Source: Pseudoneobacillus rhizosphaerae (GTDB lineage Bacteria; Bacillota; Bacilli; Bacillales; Cytobacillaceae). Taken from it: a stretch of 64,000 bases of DNA. The stretch covers positions 166,393 to 230,392 of the forward strand of contig NZ_CAKJTG010000003.1 in assembly GCF_917563885.1 (NCBI RefSeq), written 5' to 3'. This document shows positions 27,143-35,663 of the stretch, one piece after another; within the stretch, counting starts at the first letter, position 1, and each line of letters begins with the position of its first letter. Under the pieces are notes generated by a model. The model ran no database searches. It was not told the origin of the DNA and saw only the letters and a list, made by a program, of their open reading frames with translations. Both the position numbers and the translations under genes were made by a program.

Positions 27143-27464
27143 ACTTGAAATCTTGGAACAAGCTATTTTTTTAAAAGAAAGGAAAGAACCTGCAGCCCTT
27201 GCGACCATTATTGTTAAAAAAGGATCGGTCCCAAGAAATCTCGGTTCTAAAATGATTATTATGAGGGATGGAAAAATCATCGGAACCATCGGTGGAGGCT
27301 GTGGAGAAGGGGAAGTCATCGAAAGGGCGTTTGATGTAATTGACACAGGAATACCCTGTAAACATACAGTCGATCTTACAAAGGGTCTATTTTACGAAGA
27401 TGGTGGGATTTGTGGAGGGATTTTTGAGGTGTTTATTGAACCATTAACTGTTAATAAGGAGTAA
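27126..27464 (+). CDS. Small XdhC/CoxI N-domain protein
   Basis: 112 residues carrying only the XdhC_CoxI domain: KKGSVPRNLGSKMII, TIGGGCGEGEVIE and DGGICGGIFEVFIEP are the family signatures. It corresponds to the half that is poorly represented in the 270-residue neighbour, so the two may act together as a split XdhC, as in CoxF/CoxI-type sets. GTG 27126 gives the longest frame; GTG 27135, closer to GGGGTGGG, is an equally possible start. Confidence 0.75.
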   Translation: MGKVNELEILEQAIFLKERKEPAALATIIVKKGSVPRNLGSKMIIMRDGKIIGTIGGGCGEGEVIERAFDVIDTGIPCKHTVDLTKGLFYEDGGICGGIFEVFIEPLTVNKE

Positions 27465-27553
27465 GTGGCAAGTAACTTAACATCCTTAGTATGAAAAAAT
27501 TACCCTCCGTTAATAATGTCAAAGTACAAATAAAAAAATGGAGGAATAAACGC

Positions 27554-28057
27554 ATGTATACGTCTATCCAAGAATTTAATGATGAATGGAATAACGAAGC
27601 TGCCTCAACACAAAAGGTTTTAGACGCTTTATCAGATAGTTCTCTTGGACAAAAGGTTTCGCAAGAGGGTCGCACTTTAGGTGCCATTGCTTGGCATGTT
27701 GTGACAAGTACACCTGAAATGCTAAATGAATTTGGGATTAATGTTGAAGCGGTGCAAGACTCAAACAACGTACCAGCCTCAGCACGGGAGATTGCTGAAA
27801 TCTTTCGAAGAGTTAGCGCAGACACAAGTGATGCCGTTAAACAGCAATGGACAGATCATTCCTTAACTGAAATGGTAAATGCGTTCGGAATGGACATGCC
27901 AAAAGCAGTCACACTTTCTCTTCTCATCAAGCATATCATTCATCATCGTGGTCAAATGACTATACTTATGCGTCAAGCTGGATTGAAGGTTCCAGGAGTT
28001 TATGGACCTGCGAGAGAAGAATGGGGTTTAATAGGGATGGATGCACCAGCCTTGTAA
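27554..28057 (+). CDS. DinB-family protein
   Basis: 167 residues from ATG 27554, which has ATGGAGGAATAAACGC before it; the upstream in-frame ATG 27491 has no site. The predicted four-helix bundle has histidines in AWHVV (about residue 48) and IKHIIHHRGQM (about 131-135), the DinB metal site. The second of four DinB paralogues in the window. It ends in its own terminator. Function is unknown; thiol transfer or detoxification is known for some relatives. Confidence 0.8.
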   Translation: MYTSIQEFNDEWNNEAASTQKVLDALSDSSLGQKVSQEGRTLGAIAWHVVTSTPEMLNEFGINVEAVQDSNNVPASAREIAEIFRRVSADTSDAVKQQWTDHSLTEMVNAFGMDMPKAVTLSLLIKHIIHHRGQMTILMRQAGLKVPGVYGPAREEWGLIGMDAPAL

Positions 28058-28083
28058 TTCGGTATTTTTTAGTTCCAGATTCT

Positions 28084-28130
28084 AAAAAGACCCTTTCACT
28101 TGAAGTTCAAGTACGAAGGGGGCTTTTATA
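28084..28130 (+). terminator. Terminator between two DinB-family genes
   Basis: AAAAAGACCCTTTC and GAAGGGGGCTTTT form an imperfect stem enclosing ACTTGAAGTTCAAGT, which can itself pair. T-rich 3' end. Confidence 0.75.
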
Positions 28131-28216
28131 TGTGCTATATCAAGTGAAGGAATACGAGTTTGTAAGATATGGTAAAATATTCATGTACTATTTTAAGAGA
28201 ATAGGAGTTGATCGAA

Positions 28217-28741
28217 TTGAATTTTAAAATTGAAGAAGCCATTGAAATACTCGAACGCACACCTCAAACCTTAAGTAGTTTACTAACAGGGTTATCGAAT
28301 GAATGGATCTATTCCACTGAAGGTGAATCCACTTGGAGCCCTTTCGACGTGGTCGGACATCTCATTGAGGCTGAAAAGTATAACTGGATTCCGAGAATCG
28401 AGATAATTTTAACGAAAGGGGAATCCGAAATCTTCCCACCATTCGATCGTTTTAGTCAACTCCGTCAAAATAAAGAGATAACAATCAATCAGTTACTAAG
28501 TGAGTTTGCAGAATTGCGTCAACAAAACCTTGAAAAATTAAAAATATTCGTGACGAATCAAACAAATTTAGACCTAACAGGAATCCATCCAGACTTTGGC
28601 GTTGTTAAGCTAAGCGAACAGCTGTCCACCTGGACGGCCCATGACCTCAGCCACATCGCCCAAATCACAAGAATCATGGCCAATCGCTATCATGAAGATG
28701 TTGGACCTTGGAAAGCATATTTACGAATTTTGAAAAAATAA
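28217..28741 (+). CDS. DinB-family protein
   Basis: 174 residues from TTG 28217, spaced nine bases from AGGAG at 28203-28207; the TTG at 28208 is too close. Motifs are WSPFDVVGHLIEAE (His about 49) and TAHDLSHIAQI (about 142-152), typical of the DinB_2 bundle. The third DinB paralogue here, separated from the previous one by a terminator, so independently transcribed. Confidence 0.8.
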   Translation: MNFKIEEAIEILERTPQTLSSLLTGLSNEWIYSTEGESTWSPFDVVGHLIEAEKYNWIPRIEIILTKGESEIFPPFDRFSQLRQNKEITINQLLSEFAELRQQNLEKLKIFVTNQTNLDLTGIHPDFGVVKLSEQLSTWTAHDLSHIAQITRIMANRYHEDVGPWKAYLRILKK

Positions 28742-28749
28742 ATTATATT

Positions 28750-28797
28750 AAAAGAGGAGAGATTAACCAAAATAAGATGGCTAATCTCTCCTTTTAA
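28750..28797. terminator. Bidirectional terminator between DinB and ydbT
   Basis: AAAGAGGAGAGATTA-ACC and GG-CTAATCTCTCCTTTT form a stem of about 15 bp. A-rich on one side and T-rich on the other, it can serve both converging genes. Confidence 0.8.
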
Positions 28798-28813
28798 TTA
28801 CTTCACACTAGTC

Positions 28814-30250
28814 TTATTTAGTGGGAGTGTTGTACCAAGTATAGAAGCTACTAGCTTCCTCCTTGGAAACACCATATAATTCACTCACATGTAGCGGTTT
28901 ACTCTTATTAGTAAATTTAAGGGTAGCAACGCCAAATTTTCGTTGCAGCCAAGAATGTTTGACGGTAATTTGCTGAATACGTTCGCGGTGGGTGACGAAG
29001 GTTTCATTCGTTAATCCACCTTTTCTAATTTGGACTGTATTTCCATGCCGAATATAGCTGGTGAACCAGTAGTCTAGGATACGAAAAATGGCAGATAGTC
29101 CTAAGACGATGGCAGCTACCCACAGCCACTCCTTTTTAAAAATCATTAATCCGATTATCACCAAAATCGTTACATAATACGGATGAAGGAGCTTAAGCCA
29201 AAGAACTTTAATCGGAAACCGTTTCATTTCTTCTTCAATTAAATAATTTGGAAGTATCGTTTGTAAAACACGATACGCCTCTTGCTTTGGCATAAAGGGA
29301 TATAGAGAACTAATTTCCTCATCCTCTTCCTTAGAGCCACCTGCACTAATTAATTTGATGGAAGCTAATCCTAGCAAACGTTTAAGAATAGTTTGTTCGA
29401 CGATAACCCCTTGTACCTTATGCTTTTGAATCGAAAAACTGACAAATTTACCGACGCCTTTATCAATATAAATTCTCTCCATGTCATCACTAATGACATA
29501 ATTCCCATACTTTATCGAGGTTTGAATAAAGCCAATTAAGACTGATAAGGCTAGTGCTATAACTAAGATCACTATTAACATCCAGTCATTACCTAGTAAA
29601 TAGTCTAGTGCATTTTTGGCTGTTTTTTCAATTTGAAAAAAATCATCTAAATTGAAGTACATGGCCGTTAATATGGGAAAGATGGCCAAAAAGCTAAACG
29701 AGGTAAAGGATGCCTTTATTAAGTCTTTTTTAGTAGAACGAAAATGAATCGTACGTTCAGGTGATTTCTCTATAACCTCTCCAGCAACATCCTCAAAAGT
29801 ATCTTGTTTTTGTTCCAAATGAAGAAGGATTCGCTCCTTCTCTACTTCTGTTATGACTGGAAAATGAAAAGTGGCATTTTCACCACTAGTTCCCGTTTCA
29901 AGTGTGAGGGAGGTTAGCCCAAACCATTTGTGAACGAAGGTCGTGTTTGATTTTTGGTTATGAATTCTGTCTAGGGCAACCGTGCGTTGTTTTTTTACGA
30001 ATACACCCTCGTGTACAACAATGGAATCCCCGACAATTTCATATCGGTAAAAGTACCATTTTAAAATAAATGAACAAATAGACCAAATCGTAATAATGAA
30101 AAGGATATAACGTCCCCAAGTCACCCAAATCGCTGTGGAAGATGCTTTGATCACAAATAAAAAGAGAAACGGCCATAAGATGCCTTTAACAAAAGATACT
30201 AAATCAACAATTATTATGGCAGGATGATACTTTTTTAAATCGTCGGTCAT
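28814..30250 (-). CDS. ydbT: YdbT-like membrane protein with repeated bPH2 domains
   Basis: 478 residues. Several membrane helix pairs (about 10-60, 180-250, 355-395) separate three bacterial PH (YdbS/YdbT-like) segments, recognisable by VHEGVFVKKQRTVALDRIHN (about 82-101), IDKGVGKFVSFSIQKHKVQG and RHGNTVQIRKGGLTNETFVT. It is coupled to ydbS (4-base overlap). In B. subtilis the pair belongs to the SigW envelope-stress regulon and protects against antimicrobial products of other bacilli. The SigW-type promoter found upstream here supports conservation of that control. The molecular action is unknown. Confidence 0.85.
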   Translation of the reverse strand: MTDDLKKYHPAIIIVDLVSFVKGILWPFLFLFVIKASSTAIWVTWGRYILFIITIWSICSFILKWYFYRYEIVGDSIVVHEGVFVKKQRTVALDRIHNQKSNTTFVHKWFGLTSLTLETGTSGENATFHFPVITEVEKERILLHLEQKQDTFEDVAGEVIEKSPERTIHFRSTKKDLIKASFTSFSFLAIFPILTAMYFNLDDFFQIEKTAKNALDYLLGNDWMLIVILVIALALSVLIGFIQTSIKYGNYVISDDMERIYIDKGVGKFVSFSIQKHKVQGVIVEQTILKRLLGLASIKLISAGGSKEEDEEISSLYPFMPKQEAYRVLQTILPNYLIEEEMKRFPIKVLWLKLLHPYYVTILVIIGLMIFKKEWLWVAAIVLGLSAIFRILDYWFTSYIRHGNTVQIRKGGLTNETFVTHRERIQQITVKHSWLQRKFGVATLKFTNKSKPLHVSELYGVSKEEASSFYTWYNTPTK

Positions 30251-30765
30251 GCGCCAGTTTCTCCTTCCACCAAGTCTGAATCCTGTATTTTGGCATACGT
30301 AGCGATTTGAGCTTTTAGTAGCTTTGCCTCTTCTGAAGGAATACCGGGAATGACATGATTAGAAGTGGTCGTGCCAATCTCGATTTTGTAAAGGTTAAAC
30401 ATTCGCATAAGCGGACCTTGCTCTGAACGGACATATTCTACTTTTTCCATCGGTATTAACGTATGCTTTACCTGCCATTTCCCGTGCTTTAACTGAACGA
30501 ATTGTTGATCAATTTGGTACCGCCACGTGCGTTGGAGGTAAATGGGTTCAATCACAATCGAGAAAACGGCGGATAAGATAGCTAGTCCTCCAATTATATA
30601 TAGAACGATGTTAATCCAATCAAACCATCCAAACATATTTGAAAAAAAGCCTAAAATAGCGATTATGATTAATGCTAACAGGTGACCTAACGAATTTGAA
30701 ATTCTCCATACTTTCACCGCATCAGTCGATATTCTTTCAGTTGGTTCTTCAATATTTAAGTACAC
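30247..30765 (-). CDS. ydbS: YdbS-like bPH2-domain membrane protein
   Basis: 172 residues. Two membrane helices (about 30-75) are followed by one bPH2 domain: RTWRYQIDQQFVQLKHGKW, then HTLIPMEKVEYVRSEQGPLMR. This is the small partner of YdbT; the order and 4-base overlap match B. subtilis. The Shine-Dalgarno site GAGGTGAAATG is adequate. The promoter 22 bases upstream is of ECF SigW type, so expression should rise when wall synthesis or the membrane is attacked. Confidence 0.85.
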   Translation of the reverse strand: MYLNIEEPTERISTDAVKVWRISNSLGHLLALIIIAILGFFSNMFGWFDWINIVLYIIGGLAILSAVFSIVIEPIYLQRTWRYQIDQQFVQLKHGKWQVKHTLIPMEKVEYVRSEQGPLMRMFNLYKIEIGTTTSNHVIPGIPSEEAKLLKAQIATYAKIQDSDLVEGETGA

Positions 30766-30786
30766 TCATTTCACCTCATTATCCTA

Positions 30787-30813
30787 TACGGTTTTGGAAC
30801 TCTAATAGTTTCA
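30787..30813 (-). promoter_or_regulatory. SigW-type ECF promoter of ydbST
   Basis: On the minus strand TGAAAC (30813-30808) is followed after 17 bases by CGTATA (starting 30790). This matches the SigW consensus TGAAAC-N16/17-CGTA. The -10 lies 22 bases before the ydbS start. ydbST is a known SigW target in B. subtilis. Confidence 0.75.
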
Positions 30814-31040
30814 CCTATCTATAATACAGTATCATCGTATAGCATATGTCAAAAGAAGCCTGACTAAAGACATTTAGTTGATACCAGTTGTCTAACTGAG
30901 GAGGTTAGTATGTCTTTAAAAAAGTCTTATCAGCTCTCAACTAAGCCTTAAGTCTGATATAAAAATAAAGCTCAGGCTCAATTATATAAAATGAAGAAAA
31001 ACGGTAAGATGAAATTAAGATAACGAGGGAGGAAAAAACA

Positions 31041-31385
31041 ATGAAAAAATTTGGTTTATTAGTAGTTGGTGGAATTGCAGCCATCGTTTTGCTTAATACA
31101 ATTGGTCCAATGATAGGGTTGCTTATCAGTGTAGCGTTACTATATTTTATTATTAGACAATTTTTAAAAACGAAGTCAACTGGTGGGAAGATAGGCTTTG
31201 GGATTATCGGGTTTATTCTCTTCATGTCAACGATCCAACATGTACCAGCGCTTATCGGCGTAGCAGCTGCCTATGTTTTATATCTTGTTTATAAAAAATG
31301 GAATAATTCAAAACTTACTAGTAGCAAAAAAGACAATGATCCATTTATGAACTTTGAAAAACAGTGGAATGAATTGAAATCATAA
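31041..31385 (+). CDS. Small lmo0954-like membrane protein
   Basis: 114 residues. Three or four hydrophobic helices, including GGKIGFGIIGFILFM and LIGVAAAYVLYLVYK, precede a charged tail ending DPFMNFEKQWNELKS. That C-terminal FEKQWN signature is typical of a conserved Firmicutes family sometimes called lmo0954-like. Function unknown; possibly envelope stress. The Shine-Dalgarno site GAGGGAGG precedes the ATG, and a strong terminator overlaps the stop, so it is monocistronic. Confidence 0.7.
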   Translation: MKKFGLLVVGGIAAIVLLNTIGPMIGLLISVALLYFIIRQFLKTKSTGGKIGFGIIGFILFMSTIQHVPALIGVAAAYVLYLVYKKWNNSKLTSSKKDNDPFMNFEKQWNELKS

Positions 31386-31424
31386 AAATAAGAGCCCTCC
31401 TTTTATGGAGGCTCTTATTTTTAT
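31384..31424 (+). terminator. Terminator of the lmo0954-like gene
   Basis: AAAAATAAGAGCC pairs with GGCTCTTATTTTT. The hairpin starts at the stop codon. Confidence 0.9.
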
Positions 31425-31552
31425 ATTGTGAGTTCAAGTAGAAGGAATATTAGTATTCATATCGAAGTTAGACAGGAGGTAAACAAATTATTAAAGAGGC
31501 ATGATAGGAATACAAACCCAAAATTTGCTTTGATAGAAAACAGGAGGAATTA

Positions 31553-31963
31553 ATGTTGTCAAAAAAATTTGTTCACCACATCTGTATTCAAACAAACAAC
31601 TATCAGAAATCATTGGATTTTTATATAAAAGCACTTGGTTTTGAACTAGTTCAAGAATCACCCCAATTTCATACTAGAGATTATAACTCTTGGCTAAAAT
31701 TAGGTGATTTTTATATTGAACTTCAAACTGGAAAAGCTGGTGAGAATCTTGATACTGTAAGTAGTACAAATATGGAAGGAATCGCTCACCTTTGCTTATG
31801 GGTAGAGGATTTAGCGGCGGAGGTTCAGTTCATAAAGCAACTAGGTTATGAATATAAGTTAAAGAATGGACATGAAATTTATCGAGTTGAAAATGGGAAT
31901 CTATGCAAAATGGTTGCCCCTGAAGGTACTATTATTGAGCTTAGGGATAATAGAGGGGTATAG
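31553..31963 (+). CDS. VOC-family (glyoxalase-like) protein
   Basis: 136 residues, one pair of beta-alpha-beta-beta-beta modules. Candidate metal ligands are the first His (KFVHHICIQ, about 8-9), the His in GIAHLCL (about 79) and the Glu in TIIELRD (about 131), as in glyoxalase I-type enzymes; this fuller set favours an active enzyme. CAGGAGG precedes ATG 31553. It is 15 bases upstream of the serine-hydrolase gene and probably co-transcribed with it. The substrate is unknown. Confidence 0.78.
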   Translation: MLSKKFVHHICIQTNNYQKSLDFYIKALGFELVQESPQFHTRDYNSWLKLGDFYIELQTGKAGENLDTVSSTNMEGIAHLCLWVEDLAAEVQFIKQLGYEYKLKNGHEIYRVENGNLCKMVAPEGTIIELRDNRGV

Positions 31964-31978
31964 ATTGAAAATTTTATA

Positions 31979-33628
31979 ATGAAAGTGATGTTGCCGATCA
32001 TGTTACCTTTTATAGAAGAAAAAATTAGCGATTATTTAACCCAAATTACTCCATTTGGTTTTACAGGAACTGTCTTAATCGCCTCCGAAGAAAAAATCAT
32101 CCATTCAGCTGGATATGGCTTAGCCAATAGAAGAAATAAAATTCAAAATACGACATGTACCTACCATGATATTGGATCGCTCACAAAACAATTTACAGCT
32201 GCTGGTATCCTAAAACTAGAAATGGAAGGGAAATTAACCACAGAGGATACCATTAATCTTTATTTTGAAGGTGTTCCTGATGAAAAGAAATCCATCACCT
32301 TACATCAACTATTAACCCATACCTCGGGAATCCATGATAGTAGTTCAGATGATTATGAGATGGTAACAAAAGAAATGGCACTTGATAGAATTTTTTCATC
32401 GGATTCTTACGAGTCTAATCAATTTTCTTATAGTAATGATGGTTATTCACTGTTAGCAGCCATTATAGAAAGAGTATCTGGGCAATCTTATGAGGATTTC
32501 ATTTATAGAAATTTGTTCCTACCAGCAAATATGCAAGATACAGGCTATAGCCTTCCAAGCTTTGAGGCTGACAGAATAGCCAATGGCTATGTAAATAACG
32601 AGGATTGTGGGAAACCAACAGAAAAAAATTATCCATATTGGAACCTGATGGGGAATGGTGGGATGCTATCAACATCAGAAGATTTATATAAATGGCATCG
32701 TGCTTTACGAGGGGAAAGCATCCTATCAAAAGTAGCCAAACGAAAATTGTTTACTCCTTTTTTAAAGGATTATGCATATGGCTGGAGGGTACTCAACACT
32801 GCACAAGGAACGGTACATGAACATGGAGGAGCTAGTTCCTATGGAACATGCGCACACTTTCGAAGATATGTTGAAAAAGATGTCGTCGTCATCGTACTTT
32901 GCAACCAATTCTCAGGAATCAGTAACCAAATGGCAAAAGTGGTTTCTGATAAATTAAGTAAGATTCTATTTGGTCAAGACATAGTGATTCCACCAAAAGT
33001 AATCGGTGAAAAAAATGAACATGCAAGTATCAAGGCAGGAAGTTTTCTTTACCGACTAAATACAGGTGGCTATTTTACGATTAATTCAAAAGACGATAGC
33101 ATGACTTTAGAAACCTACGATCAAGATGCTATACAATTATTTCTTGGATCAGTAGAAGAAACGGATGTTATAACAAAATTATCTCTTGAAATAACAAAAG
33201 ACATGATGAATGGCGACTATTTATCGCTCGAAACAAATATGGAAGATCAACAAGTTTTTCAAGGAAGAAGATCTTTTATCGAAAATTACTTATCTAAAAA
33301 GACAAATTTCAAAAGTTTTAAATTAATGGGAAGTATGCCTTCTACGATTATTCCTGAAACCATTGAAGTACGAATCCTTTTAAGCTTTGAAGAGGAAGAC
33401 ATCAGCCTACTCTTTTTTTGGAAAAATAATCAAATACATTACCTTGGGTTCTCAAGTGGAATTGGTCCAATAAGTATTGAATGTAGACAGAATAAAGATA
33501 CGTACATTTGTTACTCAATAGAGTATGAATCTGTCGTAACATTCACGATTTCCAAAGATGAATTAAATAAAATAAATTTTATTTCTTCTGCACTTTCAGC
33601 CAAATGGGTAAAAAATATTAACGAGTAA
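31979..33628 (+). CDS. Beta-lactamase-family serine hydrolase
   Basis: 549 residues. The class C/EstB fold occupies about 1-335: the nucleophile motif SLTK (DIGSLTKQF, about 61-69), Y-S-N (about 142-144) and HEHGGASS (about 280-287) in place of KTG. A C-terminal beta domain of about 200 residues follows. There is no signal peptide, so it would act in the cytoplasm on esters or peptides rather than on antibiotics. No clear ribosome site precedes ATG 31979; ATG 31988 is an alternative. The VOC gene lies just upstream. Confidence 0.82.
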   Translation: MKVMLPIMLPFIEEKISDYLTQITPFGFTGTVLIASEEKIIHSAGYGLANRRNKIQNTTCTYHDIGSLTKQFTAAGILKLEMEGKLTTEDTINLYFEGVPDEKKSITLHQLLTHTSGIHDSSSDDYEMVTKEMALDRIFSSDSYESNQFSYSNDGYSLLAAIIERVSGQSYEDFIYRNLFLPANMQDTGYSLPSFEADRIANGYVNNEDCGKPTEKNYPYWNLMGNGGMLSTSEDLYKWHRALRGESILSKVAKRKLFTPFLKDYAYGWRVLNTAQGTVHEHGGASSYGTCAHFRRYVEKDVVVIVLCNQFSGISNQMAKVVSDKLSKILFGQDIVIPPKVIGEKNEHASIKAGSFLYRLNTGGYFTINSKDDSMTLETYDQDAIQLFLGSVEETDVITKLSLEITKDMMNGDYLSLETNMEDQQVFQGRRSFIENYLSKKTNFKSFKLMGSMPSTIIPETIEVRILLSFEEEDISLLFFWKNNQIHYLGFSSGIGPISIECRQNKDTYICYSIEYESVVTFTISKDELNKINFISSALSAKWVKNINE

Positions 33629-33632
33629 TGCC

Positions 33633-33671
33633 TAAAAAAGTCGTACAGCAAAGACTGTACGACCTTTTTTC
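33633..33671. terminator. Bidirectional terminator
   Basis: AAAAAAGTCGTACAG pairs with CTGTACGACCTTTTTT over a six-base loop. It serves the serine hydrolase (plus) and the small membrane protein (minus). Confidence 0.92.
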
Positions 33672-33925
33672 TAAATATTTGCTCCGACAAAGGAAAATAA
33701 AGCAATTGCAACCAAAAAGACAAAAACGTAAAAGATAATTGAAAGGATAACAAGAATCCATCCAAGGACTTTTCGGTTTGTTTTTATAAAAAAAATCCCA
33801 AGAGCAATTAATCCAAAAATAAACCCCATAATGGCCCAAAGCCATCTGCTCTTACCAAACTTAGGAGCAACGACGAATAAGTAAATGGCAATCCCGACAG
33901 AGATGAAAAAACTAATATACTCCAT
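33671..33925 (-). CDS. Small hydrophobic membrane protein
   Basis: 84 residues with three predicted helices (about 4-19, 27-46, 54-80) and the loop APKFGKSRWLW. I do not recognise a family with a function. It is favoured over the overlapping frames because GAAGGAGC sits at the right distance from its ATG at 33925 and the stop abuts the shared terminator. Confidence 0.65.
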   Translation of the reverse strand: MEYISFFISVGIAIYLFVVAPKFGKSRWLWAIMGFIFGLIALGIFFIKTNRKVLGWILVILSIIFYVFVFLVAIALFSFVGANI

Positions 33926-33971
33926 AAAATAAGCTCCTTCTAATGTAAAATATACGAATTTGCTTTAGACA

Positions 33972-34023
33972 AAGTATTACCTACCTAGCATTTATTAATG
34001 CATCAGTAACCTGCTGCCTGTTT
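33972..34023. repeat. 52-base dispersed element, copy 1
   Basis: It matches 35612-35663 at 47 of 52 positions in the same orientation. Its core GCATTTATTAATGC is nearly palindromic. On the minus strand it reads QQVTDALINAR then stop, almost the C-terminus of the CPBP protein at 35621. It is therefore either a relic of a duplicated CPBP gene or a mobile repeat. Confidence 0.8.
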
Positions 34024-34104
34024 GAACATCCTAATTTTCACCATAATAATTCTATGCAAAAGGAAGACAATATTAGTGTGAAGACTAATTAAAGGATGAA
34101 TACG

Positions 34105-34650
34105 ATGAGGCGAATTCTATTACAACTTGGTACTTTCATTGATCCTCTTTATTTTAGATGTACTCGTCTCGAATATTTAGCGGACCCGACGAATATTTTT
34201 CGGATCCGACTGAATCGCTATAAAGGACGGGAAGTTATCCTTTCTGACGGTACCAATATCAAGAAAAACGATTTGTTAGTGAAAATTCATTTTCACAATG
34301 TGAGGCTTCTAAAGGAATTAAAGGATATTTCGAACGAAATTCAAAAGGTAAAGAGGATAATTAAGGAAGTTCAAAGGTCCTTGCCTGGGGTTGAAGAGTA
34401 CATTCGACAGCATAAGAATTTCGATGAAATAAAGGGGATTATTGGCATTACTTCACTATGCTCAGGAAGTCAGCGGATTGGTTTCGATACCATTGCTATT
34501 CCTCTTCCAGTGTATAGATGGCTGAAATGGTCAACTTGTCTGCCGATCATGATGGTATCTAAGAAGCATTTCTCCATTATGAAGCAACCAGCTCCCAAGT
34601 ATTTATTTATGTCAAAAAATAAATTAAGCCAGCTTTATGGGACTCAATAA
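34105..34650 (+). CDS. ykoP: YkoP-like protein
   Basis: 181 residues, the length of B. subtilis YkoP. The conserved pattern YRCTRLEY near the N-terminus, VKIHFHNVRL (about 55-64) and a long central helix support the assignment; the C-terminal half ends in a basic segment. Function is unknown. In B. subtilis it lies beside a metallophosphoesterase gene (ykoQ); here a metallophosphoesterase gene also lies next to it but converges on it. ATG 34105 is chosen because AAAGG is nine bases upstream; ATG 34096 touches it. Confidence 0.7.
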   Translation: MRRILLQLGTFIDPLYFRCTRLEYLADPTNIFRIRLNRYKGREVILSDGTNIKKNDLLVKIHFHNVRLLKELKDISNEIQKVKRIIKEVQRSLPGVEEYIRQHKNFDEIKGIIGITSLCSGSQRIGFDTIAIPLPVYRWLKWSTCLPIMMVSKKHFSIMKQPAPKYLFMSKNKLSQLYGTQ

Positions 34651-34653
34651 AGA

Positions 34654-34686
34654 AAAAAGACTGTTAACAGTCTGTTAGCAGTCTTT
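34654..34686. terminator. Bidirectional terminator between ykoP and the phosphoesterase gene
   Basis: AAAAGACTG-TTAACA pairs with TGTTA-GCAGTCTTTT, T-rich on both outward sides. Confidence 0.85.
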
Positions 34687-34689
34687 TGG

Positions 34690-35541
34690 TTATATCGCTG
34701 CTGCTTTGTTTACCGCTGCAGAAATAGGAAATTGATGCAATGTAATTTCAGGTCGGCTACCAACGCGAATATTAATACCGGTTTGGCCAAGCCCTTCGTT
34801 AATATAGAAAAGTTTGCCCTCATGCTTGTGTAGGCCTTTAACCATATTCATTCGAATTAATTTTCCCATCTTAATTAAGTGATAGGCCTTTGGATAACAA
34901 ATTTGTCCTCCATGAAAATGACCAGATAGCAAATATTCGAAATGATAGTTTTTCATTTTAAGAACAATATTAGGATCGTGGGTTAACACTAGGTTTGTTC
35001 CTTTCTGCTGTATACCTGAATAGGAAGCAGCCACATCACTGCGGTGTGTGTGATTGTCATCAATTCCAATAATATTGAGGATTTTCCCATCAACGACTAT
35101 TGATGTGTTTTCATTTTGAAGAACCGTACAGCCATGTTCTTTAAGAGTAGAAATTAAACGATTTAAGCTATCCTCGTTCAGCTTATAATCATGATTACCT
35201 AAAACCGCGTACACTCCATATTTGGCATTTAATTGCTGGATGGCTTTAAGATAAGGACCAAGTTTAGGGATTGTGCGTGTGCGATCAAGGAAGTCACCAG
35301 TTAATGCAACTAATTCAATCTCTTCCTCTTTTAATCTATCAAATAACTCTTCCGGTGAAATTGAGATATTCTCAAGGTGTAAATCGGATAAATGCAAAAT
35401 ATTTAAAGATTGCTGAGAGCCTTGAACCCCGTCTTGCTCTACATAAATCTTATTGATCACGATATCTTTCGTGTTTTTATGTGCTTTATTGAAAGTCCAA
35501 TATAGGAAAAGAACTAATACGGCAATTAAAAATACCATCAT
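34690..35541 (-). CDS. Membrane-anchored metallophosphoesterase (YkoQ/YaeI type)
   Basis: 283 residues with one N-terminal membrane helix (2-16). The calcineurin-type dimetal motifs are complete: LSDLHLE (about 51-57), TGDFLD (about 80-85), GNHDY (about 115-119), LTHDP and GHFHGGQ. The family hydrolyses phosphomonoesters or diesters such as lipid-linked or nucleotide substrates; the exact substrate is open. The neighbouring ykoP-like gene hints at the same cellular process as in B. subtilis. Confidence 0.85.
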   Translation of the reverse strand: MMVFLIAVLVLFLYWTFNKAHKNTKDIVINKIYVEQDGVQGSQQSLNILHLSDLHLENISISPEELFDRLKEEEIELVALTGDFLDRTRTIPKLGPYLKAIQQLNAKYGVYAVLGNHDYKLNEDSLNRLISTLKEHGCTVLQNENTSIVVDGKILNIIGIDDNHTHRSDVAASYSGIQQKGTNLVLTHDPNIVLKMKNYHFEYLLSGHFHGGQICYPKAYHLIKMGKLIRMNMVKGLHKHEGKLFYINEGLGQTGINIRVGSRPEITLHQFPISAAVNKAAAI

Positions 35542-35611
35542 CCTGTCACCCCCAAGTTTGATTATACAGGGTGAAAGGTATTTTTTTTGCGGTAATTATT
35601 GGAATAGGGAT

Positions 35612-35663
35612 AAGTATTACCTACCTTGCATTAATGAATGCATCAGTTACCTGCTGACTGTTT
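35612..35663. repeat. 52-base dispersed element, copy 2
   Basis: It is 47/52 identical to 33972-34023. Bases 35621-35663 of this copy are also the last codons and stop of the CPBP gene on the minus strand. The near-palindrome TGCATTAATGAATGCA lies at its centre. Confidence 0.8.
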
